A stretch of 64,000 nt of DNA from assembly GCF_026343125.1 (NCBI RefSeq), contig NZ_JAPEMB010000001.1, forward strand, positions 2,108,001-2,172,000, in the 5' to 3' direction. This document shows, in pieces, positions 10,266 through 20,657 of the stretch; positions within the stretch are counted from its first letter, which is position 1; the number at the start of each line of letters is the position of its first letter. The notes below the pieces were generated by a model. That model saw nothing but the letters and a program-made list of their open reading frames with translations. It searched no databases and was not told where the DNA came from. The position numbers and the translations under genes were made by a program. This DNA is from Streptomyces sp. NBC_00094. Lineage in GTDB: Bacteria; Actinomycetota; Actinomycetes; Streptomycetales; Streptomycetaceae.

Positions 10266-11135
10266 TCAGTAGCGGTACTGCTGCTGCTCGTCCGGGTGCT
10301 GCTCGTAGCCGTACGGGCTCTGCGCCTGCGGCACCTGCTGCGGGGGCTGCTCGGTGTCGCGCTGCTGCGGGACCCAGACGCCGCCGGGCGGGGTGTCATA
10401 GGTGTACGAGGGGGCGTAGGGGTCGCCGTAGTACGAGGTGTACTGCTGGCCGTCGGTGCCCGGGCCGATGTACGGGTCGGAGTAGGCGGCGTACTGCTGC
10501 TGCCCGCCGGCGGTGCCGTAGTCGTAGGCCGGCTGCTGCTGCTCGTAGGCCGGGGCGTACGGGTCGTAGGCGGGCTGCTCGTACCCGGTGCCGTACCCCG
10601 CGCCCTGACCGCCGTCGTGGTGGCCGGTGCCGTGGTGGCCGGCGTCGTAGACCCCGTACTGGCCCGTGTCGTCGGGCATCGGCTGGGGCTCGTAGACCGC
10701 GGTGGTCTCGGCGCCCGCGCCCGTGGCGGAGTCGTCGTGACCGTGCCCGTGTCCGTCCGCCCCGGCGTACGCGTCCGCCCCGTCGTACCCGTCCGCGGCG
10801 TCGTACGAGACCTCGGTGACCTCCAGGGTGGGCCCCGCCTGACCCGGACGGCCCGCCTTGCGGCGGCGGCTCGCGCCCGGGTTCCCGCCGATCGCCCAGC
10901 CGGTGGAGAAGCCGCGGCGGAAGGAGAGCGTCACATAGGTCTGGCCGACGGCGAAGGCGACCGCGCCGGCGATGATGACCGCCACCGAGGGCAGCAGTAC
11001 GCCCAGGACCACGCCGAGGAAGCCGGTGAAGGCGAGCAGCCGCCAGCGCAGCCGTGCCTTGTACTGGAGGAGCACCTCCCCCAGCAGCCACAACGCGACC
11101 ACGCCGAATGCGATGTAGAGGACCGTCCACCCCAT
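10266..11135 (-). CDS. Small membrane protein with Tyr/Gln/Pro-rich tail
   Basis: 289 residues. The first 75 hold two to three membrane helices (VLYIAFGVVALWLLGEVLL; LLAFTGFLGVVLGVLLPSVA). From about residue 100 the chain is low-complexity, first Asp/Ala/Gly/His (YDGADAYAGADGHGHGHDD), then rich in Tyr, Gln and Pro (YEQPAYDPYAPAYEQQQPAY), ending QQQYRY. I do not recognise a named family beyond a Streptomyces hypothetical membrane protein. The prion-like composition suggests a disordered cytoplasmic scaffold. It is convergent with the CrtI-like gene and separated from metF by about 54 bp. Confidence 0.8.
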   Translation of the reverse strand: MGWTVLYIAFGVVALWLLGEVLLQYKARLRWRLLAFTGFLGVVLGVLLPSVAVIIAGAVAFAVGQTYVTLSFRRGFSTGWAIGGNPGASRRRKAGRPGQAGPTLEVTEVSYDAADGYDGADAYAGADGHGHGHDDSATGAGAETTAVYEPQPMPDDTGQYGVYDAGHHGTGHHDGGQGAGYGTGYEQPAYDPYAPAYEQQQPAYDYGTAGGQQQYAAYSDPYIGPGTDGQQYTSYYGDPYAPSYTYDTPPGGVWVPQQRDTEQPPQQVPQAQSPYGYEQHPDEQQQYRY

Positions 11136-11189
11136 GCCCCGCCGCCCCTCTCCACGGTCACCGCCGCGGGTCGGGGCGGGTACGACCGG

Positions 11190-12107
11190 TCACGACTGCT
11201 GGTGCAGTCCGAGATTCTCGTAGATCTCGAGCGTCGCGGTGGAGCTGTTCAGCGTGATGAAGTGCAGTCCGGGGACGCCCTCGGAGAGCAGACGCGCGCA
11301 GAACTCCGTCGCGAACTCGATACCGATGGAGCGTACAGCGGCCGGATCGTCCTTGACCGCGAGGATGCGGTCTTTCACATCCGCGGGGAAGGCGGCGTTG
11401 CTCAGCTGGGGCAGCCGGTCGAGCGTCTTCACGTTCACCACGGGCATGACCTCGGGGATGATCGGGGTCTCGCAGCCGGCCTTCGCGACGCTGTCGCGCA
11501 GCCGCAGGTAGTTCTCCGGGTCGAAGAACATCTGGGTGATCGCGTAGTCGGCGCCCGCGCGGCACTTGTCCACGAAGTGCCGGATGTCGCTGTCCCAGTC
11601 GGTGGAGCGGGGGTGCATCTCGGGGAAGGCCGCGACGCCGACGCAGAAGTCGCCCGACTCCTTGATCAGCCGGACCAGGTCGGCGGCGTACCGCACGCCC
11701 TCCGGGTGCTCGACCCACTCCCCCAGCGGGTCGCCGGCCGGGTCGCCGCGCAGCGCGAGCATGTTGCGGATGCCGGCGTCGGCGTACTGGCCGAGGACGT
11801 TGCGCAGTTCGGCGACGGAGTGGTCGACCGCCGTGAGGTGGGCGACGGGGGTGAGCGTGGTGTCGGAGGCGATCTTCTGGGTGGCCTTGACCGTGCCGCC
11901 CCTGGTGGTGCCGCCGGCACCGTAGGTCACGGAGACGAAGCTGGGGCCGACCGCCTCGACGCGGCGCATGGCGTTCCAGAGGCCCTGCTCGCCCTTCTCG
12001 GTCCGGGGCGCGTAGAACTCGAAGGAGTACGACGTGCCGCCGGAGGCGAGGATCTCGCGCACCGTGCGTGCGCGGTCCGATCGGACGGAAGCGGTACCTA
12101 GGGCCAT
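11190..12107 (-). CDS. metF: 5,10-methylenetetrahydrofolate reductase
   Basis: 305 residues, the usual size for bacterial MetF. Family landmarks: [20 protein letters not shown] at the first strand with the catalytic Glu, [25 protein letters not shown], and [15 protein letters not shown]. The flavoenzyme reduces methylene-THF to methyl-THF for methionine synthesis. The ATG at 12107 has TAACCT ending 6 nt upstream and no ribosome site, so the mRNA is probably leaderless. It stands alone on the minus strand; thiE lies upstream across a tandem-repeat spacer. Confidence 0.95.
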   Translation of the reverse strand: MALGTASVRSDRARTVREILASGGTSYSFEFYAPRTEKGEQGLWNAMRRVEAVGPSFVSVTYGAGGTTRGGTVKATQKIASDTTLTPVAHLTAVDHSVAELRNVLGQYADAGIRNMLALRGDPAGDPLGEWVEHPEGVRYAADLVRLIKESGDFCVGVAAFPEMHPRSTDWDSDIRHFVDKCRAGADYAITQMFFDPENYLRLRDSVAKAGCETPIIPEVMPVVNVKTLDRLPQLSNAAFPADVKDRILAVKDDPAAVRSIGIEFATEFCARLLSEGVPGLHFITLNSSTATLEIYENLGLHQQS

Positions 12108-12113
12108 ACCGGC

Positions 12114-12119
12114 AGGTTA
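12114..12119 (-). promoter_or_regulatory. -10 box, probably leaderless, for metF
   Basis: TAACCT on the minus strand, 6 nt before the metF ATG. Confidence 0.5.
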
Positions 12120-12217
12120 GACGGGGCGCGGGGAGCCGCGTAGACGGCGTCCGAGTCGTGGACACTTTTTCGGACATTCTTCGGGCACCCGCTCACGCCA
12201 CCGAGCACTCCTTGAGA

Positions 12218-12326
12218 GCCCCCGGAGCGCTCCCGGTCAGGCCCCCGGCGCACTCCCGGCCGGGCCCCGGCGCACTCCTGGTCAGCCCCCCGGAGCGCTC
12301 CCGGTCAGGCCCCCGCGCGCTCCCGG
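12218..12326 (-). repeat. 23-bp tandem repeats spanning the thiE stop codon
   Basis: Five units of about 23 bp (one of 22, the last partial). Each resembles GGGAGCGCTCCGGGGGCCTGACC as read on the minus strand. The first unit is the 3' end of thiE including its TGA; the others lie downstream and carry substitutions. Period 23 does not preserve frame. Confidence 0.8.
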
Positions 12327-12958
12327 ACCCGCTTGGCGAGGGAGGCGGTCGCGGCGGCCGGGTCCTCGGCCTCGGTGATCGCGCGGACGACGACGATCCG
12401 GCGGGCGCCCGCGTCCAGGACCTCGTCGAGGTTGGTCTCGTCGATGCCGCCGATGGCGAACCAGGGACGGTCCTGGGCCAGGCCGGCCGTGTACCGCACG
12501 AGGTCGAGCCCCGGTGCGTACCGCCCGGGCTTGGTGGGGGTGGGCCAGCAGGGCCCGGTGCAGAAGTAGTCCACGCCCGGTTCGACGGCCGCCGCGGCCG
12601 CCTCGCTCTCGGCGTGGCAGGAACGGCCGATCAGGACCTCGTCGCCGAGGATCGCGCGGGCGGCGGGCACGGGCAGGTCGCCCTGGCCGAGATGCAGCAC
12701 GTCGGAGCCGATGGCGTGGGCCACGTCCGCCCGGTCGTTCACCGCGAGGAGCTTGCCGTGCCGACGGGCGGCGTCGGCGAAGACGGCGAGGTGCTCCAGC
12801 TCCTCACCGGCCTCCATGCCCTTGTCGCGGAGCTGCACGATGTCCACGCCGGAGGAGAGCACGGCGTCGAGGAAGGCGGGCAGGTCGCCCTGGCGCTTCC
12901 GGGCGTCGGTGCACAGGTAGAGCCGGGCGTCGGCGAGCTGCTCACGAGGCGTGGGCAT
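12305..12958 (-). CDS. thiE: Thiamine-phosphate synthase
   Basis: 217 residues, normal for ThiE. A TIM-barrel with the signature [20 protein letters not shown] (pyrophosphate contacts), [20 protein letters not shown], then [18 protein letters not shown] and [19 protein letters not shown]. It joins hydroxymethylpyrimidine diphosphate to the thiazole made by ThiO/S/G. It lies on the strand opposite thiOSG, about 2 kb away, and no riboswitch is visible before it. The ATG follows a terminator hairpin, so it has its own promoter. Its C-terminal codons are part of a tandem repeat. Confidence 0.95.
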   Translation of the reverse strand: MPTPREQLADARLYLCTDARKRQGDLPAFLDAVLSSGVDIVQLRDKGMEAGEELEHLAVFADAARRHGKLLAVNDRADVAHAIGSDVLHLGQGDLPVPAARAILGDEVLIGRSCHAESEAAAAAVEPGVDYFCTGPCWPTPTKPGRYAPGLDLVRYTAGLAQDRPWFAIGGIDETNLDEVLDAGARRIVVVRAITEAEDPAAATASLAKRVRERAGA

Positions 12959-12985
12959 GGGTGGGTTCCCCCCGTCGGTGGCGCC

Positions 12986-13030
12986 GGTGTCGCGGCGGCC
13001 GGCCCGTGAGGGGCCGGTCGCCGCGACACC
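12986..13030 (-). terminator. Terminator after the Rv2175c-like gene
   Basis: GGTGTCGCGGCGGCCGGCCC pairs with its complement at 13011-13030 (one mismatch) around GTGAG. It lies 31 bp after the stop codon at 13061. Confidence 0.75.
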
Positions 13031-13060
13031 CGCTGATGGTGTCTTCGGTACGTGCGGGCG

Positions 13061-13426
13061 TCAGAGGGCGAGCGCCTGGGCGCGGCGCTTCACCTCCGTG
13101 CCGCGATTCTCGTTGAGCGCCTGCGCGGGCGTGCCCGGCAGGCTCTCGTCCGGAGTGAAGAGCCACTCCAGCATCTCCTCGTCGGTGAAGCCGTCGTCCC
13201 GCAGCACGGTCAGGAGCCCGACGAGGCCCTTGACGATCGCGTCGCCCTGGATGAAGGCGGCGGGAATCTGCAGGGCGTTGTTCTCTCCACGGCGCACGGC
13301 GATGAGCTGACCTTCCTTGATCAGCTGCCGCACGCGCGTCACCTCGACATCGAGCATCTCCGCGATGTCGGGCACGTAGAGCCAGGCGGGGACGAGCGCA
13401 TCGATCTTTACGTCAATCTCGGTCAC
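13061..13426 (-). CDS. Rv2175c-family DNA-binding protein
   Basis: 121 residues from GTG 13426 (VTEIDVKIDALVPAWLYVPD). An N-terminal winged helix-turn-helix is visible (IAEMLDVEVTRVRQLIKEGQ), followed by the family's C-terminal domain (AAFIQGDAIVKGLVGLLTVL, DEEMLEWLF). In Mycobacterium tuberculosis Rv2175c is phosphorylated by its neighbour PknL, which controls DNA binding. Here a PASTA Ser/Thr kinase lies 4 kb away and metF is on the other side, resembling the mycobacterial neighbourhood. Targets are unknown. A 12-residue longer reading from 13462 is not supported by homology. Confidence 0.9.
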   Translation of the reverse strand: MTEIDVKIDALVPAWLYVPDIAEMLDVEVTRVRQLIKEGQLIAVRRGENNALQIPAAFIQGDAIVKGLVGLLTVLRDDGFTDEEMLEWLFTPDESLPGTPAQALNENRGTEVKRRAQALAL

Positions 13427-13476
13427 GGGACAAGCCTGCCATCCCGGACCGCCAGTCGGCACCCGGGCCCCAGGGA

Positions 13477-13515
13477 GTGTCCTGTGGGTCGGGCCGGGCT
13501 CGACCCACAGGACAC
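13477..13515 (-). terminator. Terminator after the ferredoxin-reductase-like gene
   Basis: Perfect 15-bp stem GTGTCCTGTGGGTCG / CGACCCACAGGACAC with a 9-nt loop, beginning 3 bp after the stop codon at 13518. Confidence 0.85.
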
Positions 13516-13517
13516 CC

Positions 13518-14732
13518 CTACCGGACGGCCGCCTTCAGGGGTACGGACGGGTCCGCGGCCCGCTCCGGATCGACCGGGGTGGCGGTCTCGATGAGCTTGC
13601 GGCCCTGGGCCAGGTCGCGGGGGCGGCCGACGGCGAGCAGGGCCACCGGGACCCCGTCGCGCAGCCAGAGCACGGACCAGGCCGCGTCGGCGGGGTCGCC
13701 GCGCCACAGGAGCTCGTCGGCGTCCGCGTGGTGTCCCGCGTACTGGACGAACCGGCCGAACTGCTCGGACCAGAAGTACGGGACCGGGTCGTACGGGCCG
13801 GAGTCGGCGCCGGTGATCGTGGCGGCGACGGTCCGCGGGCCCTGGAGGGCGTTGTCCCAGTGGTGGACGAGAAGGCGCTCGCCGTAGCGGGCCGAGGGGT
13901 AGGAGGCGCAGTCGCCGACCGCGTACACGTCGGGCAGGGAGGTGCGCAGCCGTTCGTCGGCGGTGACGGCGCCGTTCGGGTCGAGGACGATGCCGGAGCC
14001 GGTGAGCCAGCCGGTGGCGGGGCGGGCGCCGATGCCGACGACGACGGCGTCCGCGGGCAGCTCGCGGCCGTCGTCGAGGACGACCCGGCCGGGCTCGACG
14101 GTGTGCACGCGCGCGTGGGTGAGGAGTTCGGCGCCGTTCGCCGCGTACCAGCCGGCCATGGGGGCGGTGACCTCGGCGGGCAGGGCGCCGGCGAGGGGGC
14201 GGTCGGCCGCCTCGACGACGGTGACGGCGCAGCCCGCCTCGCGCGCGGCGGTGGCGAACTCGGCGCCGATCCAGCCGGCGCCGACGACCACGACGGCGTG
14301 GCGGCGCTCCAGGACGGGGCCGAGGCGCACGGCGTCGTCGAGGGTGCGCAGGAGGTGGACGCCGGGTACGCCCTCGGCGCCGGGGAGGGTGACCGGGTGG
14401 GCCCCGGTGGCGACGACCAGGACGTCGTACGGGACGGGCCCGGCCTCGGTGTCGACCTCGTGGTCGGCGGCGCGGAGCCCGGTGACGTCGAGGCCGAGGC
14501 GGAGGTCGATGTCCAGGGCCTCGAAGTCGACGTCGAAGGCGGAGTCCTCGGCCTTGCCGAGCAGGATCGCCTTGGAGAGCGGTGGCCGGTCGTAGGGCTG
14601 GTGGGGTTCGGCCCCGATGAGGGTGACGGTGCCGGTGAAGCCCTGTTCGCGCAGGGCGACGGCGGTCTGCACTCCCGCCATCCCGGCACCGACGATCACG
14701 ACCTGCTGCTGGGCCTGCTTCTGCTCGCTCAC
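13518..14732 (-). CDS. FAD/NAD(P)-dependent oxidoreductase, ferredoxin reductase type
   Basis: 404 residues. FAD site VVIVGAGMAGVQTAVALREQ, then the family motif PYDRPPLSK, a second Rossmann motif VVVVGAGWIGAEFATAAREA for NAD(P)H, and DVYAVGDCASYP at the C-terminal flavin site. The family passes electrons from NAD(P)H to ferredoxins for P450s and dioxygenases (rhodocoxin/putidaredoxin reductase type). No P450 or ferredoxin gene is adjacent, so the partner is not evident. It is divergent from the thiO riboswitch leader and ends at a strong terminator. Confidence 0.9.
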   Translation of the reverse strand: MSEQKQAQQQVVIVGAGMAGVQTAVALREQGFTGTVTLIGAEPHQPYDRPPLSKAILLGKAEDSAFDVDFEALDIDLRLGLDVTGLRAADHEVDTEAGPVPYDVLVVATGAHPVTLPGAEGVPGVHLLRTLDDAVRLGPVLERRHAVVVVGAGWIGAEFATAAREAGCAVTVVEAADRPLAGALPAEVTAPMAGWYAANGAELLTHARVHTVEPGRVVLDDGRELPADAVVVGIGARPATGWLTGSGIVLDPNGAVTADERLRTSLPDVYAVGDCASYPSARYGERLLVHHWDNALQGPRTVAATITGADSGPYDPVPYFWSEQFGRFVQYAGHHADADELLWRGDPADAAWSVLWLRDGVPVALLAVGRPRDLAQGRKLIETATPVDPERAADPSVPLKAAVR

Positions 14733-14777
14733 CCGACCACCTTACGCATCTGACGATCCGTCAGGAAGGGAGGGGCC

Positions 14778-14806
14778 TGGGACCGCATCGGGGCTGCGGC
14801 TAGTCT
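14778..14806 (+). promoter_or_regulatory. Promoter of the thiOSG riboswitch transcript
   Basis: -35-like TGGGAC (14778-14783), 17-bp spacer, -10 TAGTCT (14801-14806). Transcription would start just before the TPP aptamer. Confidence 0.5.
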
Positions 14807-14817
14807 GGCGGGCGTAA

Positions 14818-14914
14818 AGCACTCGCGGGAGCCCGGACGCACCGGGCTGAGAGGGAGGCTGGGCGGCCTCCGACCGTACGAACCTGATCCGGGTCATGCC
14901 GGCGAAGGGAGGGG
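14818..14914 (+). ncRNA. TPP riboswitch (thi box)
   Basis: All conserved aptamer blocks are present in order: GGGAGCCCGG, CCGGGCTGAGAGGGAGGC, GACCGTACGAACCTGATC, CCGGGTCATGCCGGCGAAGG. The aptamer's 3' side runs into the G-rich GGGAGGGG that is the only ribosome site for thiO at 14925. No separate terminator hairpin follows, so TPP binding probably blocks translation initiation. Confidence 0.95.
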
Positions 14915-14924
14915 CTGGACGCCC

Positions 14925-17085
<2,161 letters not shown>

Positions 17086-17086
17086 C

Positions 17087-17118
17087 GCGAGCCCGGCCTG
17101 ATCGACAAGACACCCCCT
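17087..17118. repeat. 32-bp relic of the MITE-like element
   Basis: Exact copy of the right end of the element at 20658-20821 (identical to 20789-20820). It begins one base after the thiG stop. No left half is found here. Confidence 0.85.
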
Positions 17119-17182
17119 GGGGCACTCGTCACAGCTGCGCTGCAGACCGGGGCATCCGCACGGGGGCCGTGTCCACGGCTCG

Positions 17183-17188
17183 TAGACT
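17183..17188 (+). promoter_or_regulatory. -10 box, probably leaderless, for the kinase gene
   Basis: TAGACT exactly 7 nt before GTG 17196; no ribosome site between them. Confidence 0.5.
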
Positions 17189-17195
17189 CGACGCC

Positions 17196-19100
17196 GTGGA
17201 CACGACCCTTCAGGACCCCCTCGTCGGGAGGCTGCTCGACGGCCGCTACCGCGTCGACGCGCGCATCGCCGTCGGCGGGATGGCCACGGTCTACCGGGCC
17301 GTCGACACCCGCCTCGACCGCGTCCTCGCGCTCAAGGTGATGCACCCCGCCCTCGCGACGGACGCCGCCTTCGTCGAGCGGTTCATCCGCGAGGCCAAGT
17401 CCGTCGCCCGGCTCGCGCACCCGAACGTCGTGGGCGTCTTCGACCAGGGCGCCGAGGGCGCGTACGTCTACCTGGCGATGGAGTACGTCGCCGGCTGCAC
17501 CCTCCGCGACGTCCTGCGCGAGCGCGGCGCGCTCGCGCCCCGCGCCGCCCTCGACATCCTGGAGCCCGTCCTCGCCGCGCTGGGCGCCGCGCACCGGGCC
17601 GGGTTCGTGCACCGCGACATGAAGCCGGAGAACGTCCTGATAGGGGACGACGGCCGGGTCAAGGTAGCCGATTTCGGTCTCGTACGGGCCGTGGGCTCGG
17701 CGACCGCCACCACCGGCTCGGTCCTCGGCACGGTCTCGTACCTCGCGCCGGAGCAGATCGAGCACGGCACGGCCGACACCCGCGCCGACGTGTACGCCTG
17801 CGGCGTCGTCCTGTACGAGATGCTGACCGGCGGCAAGCCCCACGCCGGCGACACCCCCGCGCAGGTGCTCTACCAGCACCTCCACACGGACGTGCCCGCC
17901 CCCTCCCTCGCCGCCCCGGGGCTCGCCCTGGAGCTGGACGAGCTGGTCGCGGCCGCCACGGCCCGCAACCCCGAGGTCCGCCCGCACGACGCCGTCGCGC
18001 TGCTCGCCCTGCTCCGGGAGGCCCGCGCCACGCTCGGTGACGAGCAACTGGACGCCGTGCCCCCGCAGGCGCGTTCCGAGGCCCGGGAAACGGCCGAGGA
18101 CCGGACGAGCGTGATCGCCCGCGCCGTCCCGGCCGCCGCGGACGTCCAGCAGGTGCAGTACACGAACCGTCTTCCGGCCCCGGAACCGCCTCCGGCCGGC
18201 GCCCGCCGCAGGCCGCCCCGCGGCCCGCTGCTGATCGTCCTCGGCGTCCTGCTCGCGCTCGGCCTCGGAGCCGGCGTCTGGTACATCAATTCCGGCCAGT
18301 TCACCCGTGTCCCGGCCGTCCTCGGCCAGACCGAGGCCGTCGCGACCCAGCGGATCAAGGACGCCGGCCTGGACGTCGGCACGACGAAACGTGCCTTCAG
18401 TGAGGTGTACGAGCGCGGCACGGTCATGGCCGTCGACCCGGCGCCCGGCGAGCGCGTCCGGGGCAGCGACACGGTCACCCTCACGCTCTCCCGCGGCCCC
18501 GAGATCGTGAAGGTGCCCAACCTCAGGAACAAGCCGCTCCCGGAGGCCCAGCGCATCCTGAAGGAGGAGGGCCTGGCACCCGGAGTGATCACCAACGAGT
18601 TCAGCGACTCCGTCGCCCAGGGCGCCGTGATCAGTTCCGACCCCGAGCCCGGTACCGAGCGACGCCCCGACTCCGCCGTCGCCCTGGTGGTCAGCAAGGG
18701 CTCCCCGATCGACGTGCCCGACGTCACCGGCGAGACCGTCGCCGACGCCACGGCCGCGCTCCAGGAGGCCGGCCTCACCGTGCGGATCGCGCCGGAGCGG
18801 ATCCACTCCCCCGAGGACACCGGCGCGGTCGCCGCCCAGTCCCTCGCCGAGGGCAGCCGGGCCGCCGAGGGCGACACGATCACTCTCACCGTCTCCAAGG
18901 GACCGAAGCTGGTCGAGGTCCCGGACGTCACGGGCGAGAGCACCGACGACGCCCGCGCGGCACTCGAGGAAGCGGGCTTCGAGGTGGAGGTCAAGAAGTC
19001 CTTCCCCTTCCTCGGCAACACCGTCGCGAGCCAGTCCGTGGACGGCGGTTCCACCGCCCCCGAGGGCTCCGTCGTCACCATCACGATCAAGGGACTCTAG
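17196..19100 (+). CDS. PASTA-domain Ser/Thr protein kinase (PknL/PknB type)
   Basis: 634 residues. Kinase domain about 14-275: GGMATVYRAVD glycine loop, Lys47 in ALKVMH, catalytic HRDMKPEN (139-146), DFG (159-161), APEQ activation segment. A linker and one membrane helix (about 345-365, LLIVLGVLLALGLGAGVWYI) lead to four extracellular PASTA repeats of about 65 residues each (first VPAVLGQTEAVATQRIKDAG), which in relatives bind muropeptides or lipid II. GTG 17196 is the start because of the adjacent -10 box and the conserved N-terminus. Position near metF and the Rv2175c homologue suggests it is the PknL counterpart. Confidence 0.92.
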   Translation: MDTTLQDPLVGRLLDGRYRVDARIAVGGMATVYRAVDTRLDRVLALKVMHPALATDAAFVERFIREAKSVARLAHPNVVGVFDQGAEGAYVYLAMEYVAGCTLRDVLRERGALAPRAALDILEPVLAALGAAHRAGFVHRDMKPENVLIGDDGRVKVADFGLVRAVGSATATTGSVLGTVSYLAPEQIEHGTADTRADVYACGVVLYEMLTGGKPHAGDTPAQVLYQHLHTDVPAPSLAAPGLALELDELVAAATARNPEVRPHDAVALLALLREARATLGDEQLDAVPPQARSEARETAEDRTSVIARAVPAAADVQQVQYTNRLPAPEPPPAGARRRPPRGPLLIVLGVLLALGLGAGVWYINSGQFTRVPAVLGQTEAVATQRIKDAGLDVGTTKRAFSEVYERGTVMAVDPAPGERVRGSDTVTLTLSRGPEIVKVPNLRNKPLPEAQRILKEEGLAPGVITNEFSDSVAQGAVISSDPEPGTERRPDSAVALVVSKGSPIDVPDVTGETVADATAALQEAGLTVRIAPERIHSPEDTGAVAAQSLAEGSRAAEGDTITLTVSKGPKLVEVPDVTGESTDDARAALEEAGFEVEVKKSFPFLGNTVASQSVDGGSTAPEGSVVTITIKGL

Positions 19101-19106
19101 AAACTC

Positions 19107-19958
19107 ATGCGCAACCCCGTCGGCGGCCATGTGCCCGTGGCCGGTGGCCTCGCCACGACCGGTCTCGCCTACGCCCGCGTGCTCGGCGCCGAGACCGTCC
19201 AGGTCTTCGTCGCCAACCCGCGCGGCTGGGCCACCCCGGTCGGCAACCCGGCCCAGGACGAGCGGTTCCGGGCCGAGTGCGAGGCCGGGTCGATCTCGGC
19301 CTGGGTCCACGCGCCGTACCTGATCAACTTCGGCTCCCACACCGAGGCCACCGTGGAGAAGTCGGTCGAGTCGCTGCGGCACTCGCTGCGCCGGGGCCGG
19401 GAGATCGGCGCGAAGGGCGTGGTCGTGCACACAGGCTCGGCGACCGGGGGCCGCCCGCGCGAGGTGGCCCTCGCCCAGGTCCGGGAGCGGATGCTGCCGC
19501 TCCTCGACGAGCTGACCCACGAGGACGACCCGTACCTGCTCCTGGAGTCGACGGCCGGCCAGGGCTTCTCGCTCTGCTCGCGCGCCGAGGACTTCGGTCC
19601 GTACTTCGACGCCCTCGACCGCCACCCGAAGCTCGGAATCTGCCTCGACACCTGCCACATCTTCGCTGCGGGCCACGACCTCGCGGAGCCGGGCGGGGCG
19701 GTACGGACGCTCGACGAGCTGGTGGAGGTGGTCGGCGAGGGACGGCTGAAGCTGATCCACGCCAACGACTCGAAGGACGTCGTGGGCGCCCACAAGGACC
19801 GCCACGCGAACATCGGCGCCGGTCACATCGGCGAGGAGGCCTTCCGGGCGCTCCTGCGCCACCCGGCGACGGACGGGGTACCGCTGGTCATCGAGACCCC
19901 GGGCGGCACGGAGGGACACGTGGCCGACGTGGAGCTCCTGAAGAAGCTGCGCGGCTGA
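19107..19958 (+). CDS. nfo: Endonuclease IV (AP endonuclease)
   Basis: 283 residues. A TIM-barrel AP endonuclease of the EndoIV family: VFVANPRGWATP, WVHAPYLINFGSH and VVVHTGSATG carry metal-ligand His, LLLESTAGQGFSLCSRAEDF the Glu, LGICLDTCHIFAAGHDL the Asp and His, and LIHANDSKDVVGAHKDRH the last ligands. It cleaves at abasic sites during base-excision repair. It starts only 6 bp after the kinase stop, so the two are co-transcribed, a recurring pairing in Streptomyces without a known functional link. Confidence 0.92.
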   Translation: MRNPVGGHVPVAGGLATTGLAYARVLGAETVQVFVANPRGWATPVGNPAQDERFRAECEAGSISAWVHAPYLINFGSHTEATVEKSVESLRHSLRRGREIGAKGVVVHTGSATGGRPREVALAQVRERMLPLLDELTHEDDPYLLLESTAGQGFSLCSRAEDFGPYFDALDRHPKLGICLDTCHIFAAGHDLAEPGGAVRTLDELVEVVGEGRLKLIHANDSKDVVGAHKDRHANIGAGHIGEEAFRALLRHPATDGVPLVIETPGGTEGHVADVELLKKLRG

Positions 19959-19985
19959 TCCCGGGGCGCGATTTCCCGTTGAGGA

Positions 19986-20002
19986 ATACCCCAGGGGGGT
20001 AT
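19986..20002. promoter_or_regulatory. CsoR-type copper operator
   Basis: ATACCCCAGGGGGGTAT: arms ATACCCC and GGGGTAT around three bases, the form bound by Cu(I)-sensing CsoR in Streptomyces and Mycobacterium. It sits between a TTGAGG -35-like box (19979) and TATAGC (20000), ideally placed to block RNA polymerase before the DUF4396 gene. Confidence 0.7.
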
Positions 20003-20049
20003 AGCGTTGGGACAACGGCAGGAATCGCTACCCGAGCTTGGGGGCACTC

Positions 20050-20619
20050 ATGCAGCACGACGCGCACGCCCATCACGACCACACCGCCCACGAGGGGCAC
20101 GCCCAGCACGGCGAGCACCAGGAGCACGAGGGGCACCACGAGCAGCACCAGGGGCACCAGGGACACGCCCCGGCTCACGGCAAGGTCTCCTGGTCCACGG
20201 CCGCCAAGGCCACGCTGCACTGCCTCACCGGCTGCGCCATCGGCGAGGTGCTCGGCATGGTCATCGGCACCGCGCTCGGCTGGGGCAACGTCCAGACGAT
20301 GATCCTCGCGATCATCCTGGCCTTCTTCTTCGGCTACGCGCTCACCCTGCGCGGCATCCTCACCGCCGGCGTCGACTTCCGGACGGCCGTCAAGGTCGCG
20401 TTCGCCGCCGACACCCTCTCGATCGCCGTCATGGAGATCATCGACAACGGCGTCATCGCCCTGTGGCCCGGCGCCATGGACGCGCATCTCTCCGCGCCGC
20501 TGTTCTGGATCGTGCTCGCCATCGCACTCGCCGCCGCCTTCGTGATCACCACGCCGGTCAACAAGTGGATGATCGGCCGCGGCAAGGGCCACGCGGTCGT
20601 CCACCAGTACCACCACTGA
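20050..20619 (+). CDS. DUF4396 membrane protein with His-rich N-terminus
   Basis: 189 residues from ATG 20050 (GGGGGCACTC ribosome site). The first 43 residues contain 16 His (MQHDAHAHHDHTAHEGH...), a likely metal-binding tail. The rest is the DUF4396 domain with four membrane helices and a conserved LHCLTGCAIGE motif whose Cys-x3-Cys faces the first helix, plus AFAADTLSIAVMEIIDN. The CsoR-like operator upstream and the His/Cys content together suggest copper binding or export; the domain itself has no assigned function. An in-frame TTG at 20038 is less likely. Confidence 0.85.
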   Translation: MQHDAHAHHDHTAHEGHAQHGEHQEHEGHHEQHQGHQGHAPAHGKVSWSTAAKATLHCLTGCAIGEVLGMVIGTALGWGNVQTMILAIILAFFFGYALTLRGILTAGVDFRTAVKVAFAADTLSIAVMEIIDNGVIALWPGAMDAHLSAPLFWIVLAIALAAAFVITTPVNKWMIGRGKGHAVVHQYHH

Positions 20620-20657
20620 ACGAACCGCACGGCAGCATCCCGACGGTCCGGAGCCGC

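Noticed and set aside
10230..10268. Terminator between the CrtI-like and Tyr/Gln-rich genes
   Set aside because: GC-rich with several partial inverted repeats, but no single convincing stem could be drawn.
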